NCBI GenBank assembly: GCA_016702705.1
Contig: JADJDM010000009.1
Location: 1 to 64,000 of the forward strand
Source of the DNA: Bacteroidota bacterium
GTDB lineage: Bacteria > Bacteroidota > Bacteroidia > B-17B0 > Aurantibacillaceae
Length of the DNA stretch: 64,000 nucleotides
Direction of reading: 5' to 3'
How positions within the stretch are numbered: position 1 is the first letter of the stretch; every line of letters starts with the position of its first letter. The translations under genes were made by a program, and so were the position numbers. The notes beneath the pieces are model-generated. The model ran no database searches, had not been told where the DNA came from, and saw only the letters and a program-made list of their open reading frames with translations. Of the stretch, positions 57,655 through 64,000 are shown piece by piece.

Positions 57655-58551
57655 ATGAATTCGATTCAACATAGAGCACCATTGTGGGCTCAATTATTTA
57701 TAGCGGTTTTTTATTTCACCTTAATTACGGCGGCAAGCAGTATGGGAGGGAATGCTAGCCCAAATTTTGATTTAACTAATTCTAATCTTCTATTAATTCT
57801 TAAAATTGGGCAAGTAGTATTAGTAACTATTACATTTATTGTTCCAGTGCTATTTTTTAGTTCTGTAATGCGAGCAGAAAAACTTGCATTTTTACCTTTA
57901 AAAAAATTGCCTAATTGGAAAGCTATATTAGTAGCGCTAACGATTTGTCTTTTTGCTTTGCCCTTAGTTAGTGGAACTGCGCAATGGAACGCTAGCCTGC
58001 ACTTACCTTCTTTTATGAGTGGAATAGAAAGTTGGATGCGGGTAAAAGAAAATATTGCCAGTGAAACGATAAAAGTGTTTTTTGTAAATAATACTTTGGG
58101 CAATATGTTTATTAACTTATTTGTGATTGCGTTTATGGCTGGCTTAAGTGAGGAGATTTTCTTTAGAGGTTTCTTGCAAAGATTGTTTATTGAAAATAAA
58201 ATGAATAAGCACATTGCAGTTTGGTTAACCGCAATATTATTCAGTGCTATTCATTTGCAATTTTTTGGATTTATTCCACGGATGTTGTTAGGAGCGGTGC
58301 TTGGTTATTTGTACTTATTCACAAATAATTTATGGGTTCCAATTATTGCACATACTGTAAATAATGGGTTCGCAGTTATAATGGCTTATCTTACTGGTAA
58401 TATGGAAAGTGACCCGCTTACTAAAAATGGAGAGCAACCAATTAGTTTAACTTTAATTATTTCTAGCGCTGCCTTAATCGTGATTCAATTAGTTTTCTTG
58501 CATAGAATTCAAACGAAAAAGAATACTCCAATTCCAAACGAAGTGGTTTAA
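57655..58551 (+). CDS. CPBP family intramembrane metalloprotease
   Basis: 298 residues from ATG at 57655; the longer frame from 57616 would start inside the upstream terminator-promoter region. Eight or so membrane helices. The Abi/CAAX protease motifs are all present: EExxxR in GLSEEIFFRGFLQR, the second His in LFSAIHLQFFGFIPR, and HxxxN in IIAHTVNNGFAV. The family includes prenyl-protein proteases and bacterial proteins of diverse roles; the substrate is unknown. A terminator overlaps its stop codon. Confidence 0.88.
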   Translation: MNSIQHRAPLWAQLFIAVFYFTLITAASSMGGNASPNFDLTNSNLLLILKIGQVVLVTITFIVPVLFFSSVMRAEKLAFLPLKKLPNWKAILVALTICLFALPLVSGTAQWNASLHLPSFMSGIESWMRVKENIASETIKVFFVNNTLGNMFINLFVIAFMAGLSEEIFFRGFLQRLFIENKMNKHIAVWLTAILFSAIHLQFFGFIPRMLLGAVLGYLYLFTNNLWVPIIAHTVNNGFAVIMAYLTGNMESDPLTKNGEQPISLTLIISSAALIVIQLVFLHRIQTKKNTPIPNEVV

Positions 58552-58586
58552 AATAGGAAAAGTGGTACAACCATCTTGCCTATTTT
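58550..58586. terminator. Bidirectional terminator between convergent genes
   Basis: AAAATAGG / CCTATTTT outer stem with inner TGGT-ACA-ACCA stem; followed by T residues on the plus strand. It overlaps the TAA of the CPBP gene and precedes the stop of the convergent TonB receptor gene. Confidence 0.7.
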
Positions 58587-58590
58587 TTTC

Positions 58591-61052
58591 TTAAAATCTA
58601 AAACTAACTCCTCCTAATACATTCGTTCCCGCTTGAGGATAATAATGATTATATGTGTATTGCTGTCCACCATAAATCCAGCCATAGGTATAGCCGTTAG
58701 AGCTGTATAGTTTATTAAATACATTGTTTACACTAACAGTAAAACGAATTTCTTTTATTGATTTTAATTTGAGTGTATATCCTAAACGTATATCAGCAAC
58801 ATAGTAAGGGTCTAGTTTTCTTTTTTCGTTAGATGTGTTGTCTAAATATTGTTTACCAACATATTTGTTAATCATTGTAATATCAAAGTTTTTGCAAGGA
58901 GTGAAAATTAAACTTACCGATGAAATTACATTTGGAGAGTAGGCAATATCAGTATTTGCGTAAACAATTGTATCCGCCAAATCATCAGTATCATAATTAG
59001 CTACGATTTCGTTAAAGTTTTTAATTTTATTTTGACTCAATGTTATGTTTCCATTTACGCTAAAATATTTTGATGCTTTGTAGCCAGCTTCTAGCTCAAT
59101 ACCCATGCGGTAACTTTTATCTACATTCATTCTTCTCGAACCTCCAACATCATTTAGTTCTCCTGTAAGTACTAATTGATTTTTGTAGAACATTCCGTAT
59201 AAGTTAACTCCGTAGGCAAAATTCTTGAAGTTTTGATTGATGCCCATTTCAAAGTCATTCAATTGCTCAGCTTTTGGTTGACTTTTAAATTTATTTTCAG
59301 TAAAATCTCCTCTGCTAGGCTCACGATTACCACGACTGTATGAAGCGTATATTTTTGCATTATCTGCTGGGTTATAAATTAAGCCTGCTTTAGGGTTTAT
59401 GAAATTAAATATTGCTGTTTGTGTTGAGTCACTTTTGTTGTTATCAATACCAACAAAATTATATTTTACATAACGGTGTTGAATATCAGCAAATAAATTA
59501 AATCTCTTGGTTACTTCGTAATTTAATTTTAGGTAATTGTTTACATCTAATTTAAATCCTGTGTCATTATAATAACGGTGATTTATTTCGCTGTTACTTG
59601 CATAACGCGACCAAATTACTTCACCATAATGTTGACCAACATAATTGTTTACCCCGCCGCCAATTGTCATTTGCAACTTGTTTATTGGTTTTGCAATTAA
59701 TGAATAAACTACACCATAAAAATCATTGTTTAACCATTTTCTTCTGATAAGGTCGCTGCTTGTAATAGTATCAGCTCCAACAACTACATCATTCATGTTG
59801 TAGTCAGAAAGTGATTGATTATATTTATACTCTTCATAATAACCTTTTCCTTTCGTGTAATGAGCAGCAATATTTAGTGTGTACTTTTTGTTGAACTCAT
59901 GTATTAAATGTAATTGATAATTATCTTGCTTATAATTATCAGTTTGGTTTTTGTATCTATAGATATTATAAGTTCTATTGTCTGCAGTTTTAATGTTCAT
60001 GGTGTCTTCAGGGGTAACGTATCCTAAATTATTGTATAAATAATTAAACAAACTATCTTTCGGTTCTCCATTTAATTTTGTTTCAGGGATACCATTCCAA
60101 GCTTGGTAAGTTTGTTCATTACCTGAGAAAGCAACCCCTTTAATGGTTGTTTTTTTTCCGTAATAACCACCTGATACAAACCAAGAATATAATTTTGAAA
60201 AACCTCTATCTATAAAACCATCACTCGAAATACTTGAAGCTCTTGCATCAATTGCCCATGCTCGTTCATTAAACCTGTTCCAGCATTTAGTGTAGTTCGC
60301 AAAGTGTTAAACGAGCCGCCGCTATTAATTATTTCTGCATATGCTTTTGTATTTAATGTATTTGTTTGCACATTAATACTTCCTCCAAATGCTCCAGCAC
60401 CGTTGGTTGAGCTACCAACACCTCTTTGTATTTGAATACTATTTGTACTCGATGCTAGATCCGGAAAATCAACCCAATAGGTTCCTTGGCTTTCTGCATC
60501 GTTGGTTGGAATACCATTTACAGTAACATTAATTCTACTTGCATCGCTGCCTCTAATGCGTAAACCTGTATATCCAATTCCTGTTCCTGCATCTGAGGTG
60601 CTTACTACAGAAGTTTGATTTCCTAATAAGTAAGGAACATCTTGGCCAAGATTTTGTTTTTGGATGTCTTCCTTATTCATGGTAGAATAAGCAAATCCTG
60701 AATTGTTTGTTCGTGTTGATTGAACAATAACTTCATCAATTACAATTTGTGATTGTTTAAGTGTAATGTTTTTTTCTATACTTGCCCCGCTTAAAATAAC
60801 TGTGTCGATTTGTTTTTCGTAGCCTAAATAAAAACACTCAATCACATAAGTTCCGTCTTTTAAATTTTTAAGTAAATAGCTTCCATCACTTTTACTGGAT
60901 GTTGAAAGTAAAGTATTTTTAATACTTACAGCGGCATAAGAAATCTCTTCTCCTTTTTCATTTGTTACTTTACCTGTAATGTTGTTTTGCGAATTAATTC
61001 CACTAACGGCTGCAAAACATAGCGCCATTAAAACGATAATACGTTTTTTCAT
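58591..61052 (-). pseudogene. TonB-dependent receptor for thiamine or a thiamine derivative, one frameshift
   Basis: The N-terminal piece (60210-61052) has a signal peptide, a carboxypeptidase-like domain (ITGKVTNEKGEEISYAAVSI) and the plug (YTGLRIRGSDASRINVTVNG, PTNDAESQGTYWVDFPDL, VQIQRG-like IQIQRGVGSSTNGAGAFGG). After a one-base shift near 60267-60273 the other frame continues NERAWAIDARASSISSDGFID and runs through the 22-strand barrel to a C-terminal Phe (VLGGVSFRF), about 820 residues in total. A TPP riboswitch directly upstream indicates thiamine as the cargo; no thiamine biosynthetic gene is nearby. This is regulation-based inference, as no residue predicts the ligand. Confidence 0.88.
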
Positions 61053-61116
61053 TTCTTTTTTCTTTTTACATTAATAAATAAAACAAAAGCAGGGATCGCA
61101 ATTGTTTGATATTTAT

Positions 61117-61287
61117 TTCCCTACGCAGGCATTACCCTGATCAGGTCCGTAATACAATATGATTGGCATATGATATTACTGGGTATAATCTCAGCCTAAT
61201 CATTTTAGATGTTAGATATAAGATTTTTGATTTAATACTAAATCTAAAATCTGAAATCTTCCATCTGAAATGCAAAGCACCCCTTAA
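61117..61287 (-). promoter_or_regulatory. TPP riboswitch (THI element) with an extended P3 arm
   Basis: On the minus strand, in order: GGGGTGC (61284-61278), the extended P3 hairpin, GGCTGAGATTATACCC with the invariant CTGAGA (61194-61189), then ACCTGATCAGGGTAATGCC and TGCGTAGGGAA ending at 61117. These are the conserved P1, P2, J and P4/P5 parts of the aptamer. Between P3 strands is an imperfect inverted repeat of about 70 bp (61203-61272) that would form a hairpin of about 25 pairs. It lies 65 bp before the TonB receptor start and 8 bp after a TACATTTG promoter element. No separate terminator is evident, so control may act at translation initiation. Confidence 0.92.
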
Positions 61288-61294
61288 GACGTGG

Positions 61295-61302
61295 CAAATG
61301 TA
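61295..61302 (-). promoter_or_regulatory. Promoter of the TPP riboswitch transcript
   Basis: TACATTTG on the minus strand, exact TAnnTTTG, with TTG 22 bp upstream (61325-61327). Transcription would start about at the first base of the aptamer. Confidence 0.6.
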
Positions 61303-61311
61303 TAAAAATAT

Positions 61312-61518
61312 TTAGATTTTACGCCAAGAAATTATTGGGTAATGGTAACTATCGTTGCGGGTGAATTCCCATTTTTTGTTGCACAACAGACATTTTAATA
61401 CGGTTTTTTCTTCGTAATCTTCATCAACAGAAGAAATTACTTCCAGCACCTTTTCTTTAACCAAGTCGTAGTGAAGGTCTTTTTTAGCTGCTGCTACTGT
61501 GCATTTGCAATCTGCCAT
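61312..61518 (-). CDS. Small cysteine-containing protein, possible zinc ribbon
   Basis: 68 residues from ATG at 61516-61518; longer frames upstream would overlap the divergent E1 gene. The sequence has Cys4-x-Cys6 at the N-terminus (MADCKCTVAAAKK) and a Cys-x-x-Cys knuckle in TVLKCLLCNKKWEFTR, suggesting metal binding. It is divergent from the E1 gene, with 64 bp between starts. No family is recognised. Its stop lies 10 bp before the riboswitch promoter. Confidence 0.65.
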   Translation of the reverse strand: MADCKCTVAAAKKDLHYDLVKEKVLEVISSVDEDYEEKTVLKCLLCNKKWEFTRNDSYHYPIISWRKI

Positions 61519-61569
61519 GTTGAGGTTTTTGTTTTTCAAATTTAAGCATAAATCACTACATTTGAAGTC

Positions 61570-61577
61570 TAAATTTG
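61570..61577 (+). promoter_or_regulatory. Bacteroidota -7 element for the E1 gene
   Basis: TAAATTTG, exact TAnnTTTG, 5 bp before the ATG at 61583; the position supports this start over the in-frame ATG at 61499. Confidence 0.55.
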
Positions 61578-61582
61578 CAATT

Positions 61583-63580
61583 ATGATTACTGCTGAAATG
61601 CCTGTTAAATTCGAAAGAAAAAAACATAAAGATGAAACTTTATTACAGTTATATAGAAACATATTAAAGCCTCGTATGATTGAAGAAAAGATGTTAATCT
61701 TACTTCGTCAAGGAAAAATTTCGAAATGGTTTTCGGGTATTGGACAAGAAGCAATTTCCGTTGGTGTTGCAACTGCAATGGATAAAGAAGAATTTATCTT
61801 ACCAATGCATCGTAACCTTGGAGTTTTCACAACTCGTGGAATTCCTCTTAATCGTTTGTTCTCTCAGTTCACTGGTAAGCCAGGCGGATTTACAAAAGGA
61901 CGTGATCGCTCATTTCATTTTGGAACACAAGAATATAAAATTGTTGGTATGATTTCTCATCTTGGTCCGCAAATGGGTGTGGCAGATGGAATTAGCTTAG
62001 CAAATAAATTAAAAGGAGCAAAATTAGCAACGGCAGTTTTCACGGGCGATGGGGCAACTAGCGAAGGTGATTTTCATGAAAGTATGAACGTTGCTGCTGT
62101 GTGGGATTTACCAGTAATTTTTGTAATTGAAAATAATGGTTACGGACTTTCAACACCAAGTGCAGAGCAATTTAAGTGCAAACAATTTATTGATAAGGCT
62201 ATTGGTTACGGAATTGAAGGATTTCAAGTTGATGGAAATAATGTATTAAAAGTATTTGAAGCAGTTAAACGTATTACAGAAGAAATAAGAGAAAGACCTC
62301 GCCCTGTTTTATTAGAGTGTATGACTTTCCGTATGCGTGGACACGAAGAGGCATCAGGGACAAAATATATTCCTAAAGAATTATTTGAGCAATGGGGTAA
62401 AAAAGATCCAGTTCAAAATTTCGAAAAATGGTTGTTAGATGAAGGTGTGTTGACAGAAGAAATTATCGAAAACATACGTGCTGAATACAAAAAGGAAATT
62501 GAAGATGGTTTAGAAATTACATTTAATGAAACTATCCCAACTCCTGATACAGCATTGGAATTGCGCGATATGTACAAACCATTTGTTAATCCAAATATTC
62601 AACCAAGTGGAAATAAAACTAACAAACGTTTTATTGATGCCTTATCGGATGGTATGCGCCAAGCAATGCAAAAGCATTCGAATTTGGTGTTGATGGGACA
62701 AGATATTGCAGAGTACGGTGGGGCATTTAAAATTACGGATGGTTTTGTCGCTGAGTTTGGTAAGGCAAGAGTGCGTAATACTCCATTGTGCGAATCAGCA
62801 ATTTTAGGAACAGGTTTTGGTTTAAGTATTAACGGACACAAAGCGATGGTAGAAATGCAGTTCGCTGATTTCGTTTCGGAAGGTATTACACAAATTGTAA
62901 ATAATTTAGCTAAATCGCATTACCGTTGGGGACAACATGCAGATGTAGTTGTGCGTATGCCTACAGGTGCAGGTGTTGCAGCTGGACCATTCCATTCACA
63001 AAGTAACGAAGCTTGGTTTTTTAAAACACCAGGATTAAAAATTGCTTATCCAGCTTTTCCATCTGATGCAAAAGGATTATTGTTAAGTGCCTTTGAAGAT
63101 CCAAATCCTGTTATGTTTTTTGAGCATAAAGGTTTGTATAGAAGTATTACAGAAGATATCTCTGACGATTATTATACTATTCCTTTTGGACAAGCACGCC
63201 TTGTAAAAGAAGGAACTCAAGTTTCTATTATAACTTACGGAATGGGTGTGCATTGGGCAATTGAGTTGTTAGAAAAACATCCAGAAATTTCTGCAGACTT
63301 AGTTGACTTAAGAACATTAGCACCATTGGATGTAGAAACAATTCATGCTTCTGTCAAGAAAACTGGTAGAGCATTTATTTTGCATGAAGATACCATCACT
63401 GGTGGAATAGGAGGAGAGTTAAGCGCATTGATTTCTGAACATTGTTTTGAATACTTGGATGCACCTGTTGCACGTGAAGGAAGTTTAGATACTCCAGTTC
63501 CAATGAATGCAGATTTAGAAATTAATTTTTTGCCAAAGGAAAGGTTTGCAAAAAAACTAATTGATTTAATTAACTACTAA
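61583..63580 (+). CDS. Fused alpha-beta E1 component of a 2-oxoacid dehydrogenase
   Basis: 665 residues. The first half (to about 335) is E1-alpha: QGKISKWFSGIGQEAISVGV, the thiamine pyrophosphate motif TGDGATSEGDFHESMN to VIENNGYG, and RGHEEASGTKYIP. The second half is E1-beta: ALSDGMRQAMQKHSNLVLMG, QDIAEYGGAFKIT, MQFADFVSEGITQIVNN, HSQSNEAWFFKTPGLKI and FILHEDTITGGIGGELSALI. It decarboxylates a 2-oxo acid (branched-chain, or pyruvate-like) and passes the acyl group to E2 lipoyl domains. No E2 or E3 gene is in the window, so substrate is open. Confidence 0.93.
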   Translation: MITAEMPVKFERKKHKDETLLQLYRNILKPRMIEEKMLILLRQGKISKWFSGIGQEAISVGVATAMDKEEFILPMHRNLGVFTTRGIPLNRLFSQFTGKPGGFTKGRDRSFHFGTQEYKIVGMISHLGPQMGVADGISLANKLKGAKLATAVFTGDGATSEGDFHESMNVAAVWDLPVIFVIENNGYGLSTPSAEQFKCKQFIDKAIGYGIEGFQVDGNNVLKVFEAVKRITEEIRERPRPVLLECMTFRMRGHEEASGTKYIPKELFEQWGKKDPVQNFEKWLLDEGVLTEEIIENIRAEYKKEIEDGLEITFNETIPTPDTALELRDMYKPFVNPNIQPSGNKTNKRFIDALSDGMRQAMQKHSNLVLMGQDIAEYGGAFKITDGFVAEFGKARVRNTPLCESAILGTGFGLSINGHKAMVEMQFADFVSEGITQIVNNLAKSHYRWGQHADVVVRMPTGAGVAAGPFHSQSNEAWFFKTPGLKIAYPAFPSDAKGLLLSAFEDPNPVMFFEHKGLYRSITEDISDDYYTIPFGQARLVKEGTQVSIITYGMGVHWAIELLEKHPEISADLVDLRTLAPLDVETIHASVKKTGRAFILHEDTITGGIGGELSALISEHCFEYLDAPVAREGSLDTPVPMNADLEINFLPKERFAKKLIDLINY

Positions 63581-63591
63581 AAATAAAAGAG

Positions 63592-63855
63592 ATGAAATAT
63601 ATTTTAATCTTAGTAAGTGCTATTCTTCTATTTGCGGCATGTTCTGCAAACATTTCGGAGGTTAAACCTGGTATGACAACTGCTGAAGTTGAAAAAATAT
63701 TGGGAAAAGCAAATCAAACTAGTTCTTCTTCAAGTAGTAGCTCAATTAATGATAGTACAGTTACTGAAGTAAGTTCAGCCGAATGGAAATACAATGATAA
63801 GGGGACAGTTAACTTTGAAAATGACAAGGTTGTAAGCATAGTTCCTGGGAAATAA
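63592..63855 (+). CDS. Small lipoprotein with SmpA/BamE-like fold
   Basis: 87 residues. The lipobox is LLFAACS. The mature part begins ISEVKPGMTTAEVEKILGKAN, the characteristic first helix-turn of SmpA/BamE-like domains, followed by a poly-Ser linker of nine residues, and a final strand pair SAEWKYNDKGTVNFENDKVVSIV. Membrane anchoring at the outer membrane is likely. It starts 11 bp after the E1 stop and may be cotranscribed. Confidence 0.78.
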   Translation: MKYILILVSAILLFAACSANISEVKPGMTTAEVEKILGKANQTSSSSSSSSINDSTVTEVSSAEWKYNDKGTVNFENDKVVSIVPGK

Positions 63856-63928
63856 TTCATTTATTTTTACCACTTATGGATTGATTTATCGTTTAAACTA
63901 ATTAAACCCTGCCGTTTAATAAAAAAGT

Positions 63929-63959
63929 GTTGCGCGAATAAGTATTTCCTTTACTTTCG
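63929..63959 (+). promoter_or_regulatory. Promoter for a gene beyond the right edge
   Basis: GTTG (63929-63932), 19-bp spacer, TACTTTCG (63952-63959), one mismatch from TAnnTTTG. No start codon with an open frame is convincing in the last 41 bp. Confidence 0.4.
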
Positions 63960-64000
63960 CTCTCGGATTCGATAATTACCCTAATCAAACCGATAAGAAC

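Larger units (their letters stand above)
3942..60789. repeat. Dispersed heptamer CGGGGCA, 29 copies
   Basis: Plus-strand CGGGGCA starts: 3942, 4129, 10448, 13415, 20190, 24086, 29635, 30123, 39379, 40483, 48583, 49583. Minus-strand copies (TGCCCCG starts): 6847, 16212, 16301, 16396, 18151, 21966, 24671, 26449, 29953, 37333, 41884, 42045, 43361, 43849, 44096, 47948, 60783. Twenty-five are in genes, four are intergenic. Counted by eye; a copy or two may be missed. Confidence 0.8.

Noticed and set aside
1..64000. tRNA, rRNA, tmRNA, prophage or integrative element
   Set aside because: No T-loop-like GGTTCGAATCC signature, no integrase or phage structural genes, and no abrupt composition change were seen.

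Overview
This is an AT-rich chromosomal segment (roughly 35% GC by eye) of a member of the Bacteroidota. The evidence is type IX secretion signals (a PorT-like protein, a type A Por sorting tail, a CHU_C/type B tail), TonB receptor with a carboxypeptidase-like N-terminal domain, an S46 dipeptidyl peptidase, MORN, DUF1571 and DUF5916-like families, and many promoters of the Bacteroidota form TTTG-N19..22-TAnnTTTG. Order and genus cannot be fixed from the sequence. No tRNA, rRNA, phage, CRISPR array or integrated conjugative element was seen.

Layout. 0-2.1 kb: 5' part of a secreted TPR-CHAT gene running off the left edge. 2.2-8.6 kb: gcvH-peroxiredoxin pair, a secreted MORN protein, an outer-membrane barrel, and an ECF sigma / membrane protein / periplasmic protein operon. 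8.8-15 kb: tex, RidA, YdeI-like and S4 proteins, a DUF5916-like barrel. 15-25 kb: FAD protein, PorT-like protein, menG, cupin, secreted unknowns, sodium symporter, recR. 25-34.9 kb: haem genes hemA and fused hemC-hemD, pbpC, a tandem DUF1571/LysM pair, a HU/SPOR protein, methyltransferase, cdd. 35-44.6 kb: a frameshifted SprB-repeat surface protein, frameshifted acs, histidine kinase, mfd. 44.8-50.5 kb: kup, an outer-membrane protein, and a lysC-lysA operon preceded by a lysine-rich leader ORF and possible attenuator. 50.6-51.3 kb: an IS200-like (RAYT-type) transposase flanked by inverted arrays of small-loop palindromes. 51.4-58.6 kb: S46 peptidase, large CHU_C surface protein, CPBP protease. 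58.6-63.9 kb: a TonB receptor under a TPP riboswitch, a small zinc-binding-type protein, fused 2-oxoacid dehydrogenase E1, a lipoprotein.

Three signals stand out. (1) The heptamer CGGGGCA was found 29 times on the two strands by hand scan, where about 1-2 are expected from base composition; nearly every CGGGG in the window is part of it. (2) The lysC-lysA operon has a promoter, a 19-codon leader ORF with six Lys codons and a stem followed by T6, which looks like translation-dependent lysine attenuation. (3) The transposase is flanked by palindromes whose loops read GAA/GGA on one side and TTC on the other, a REP/RAYT arrangement. In addition, seven otherwise conserved genes carry about twelve single-base frameshifts, half of them in A/T homopolymers, which points to sequence error or to slippage-tolerant decay.
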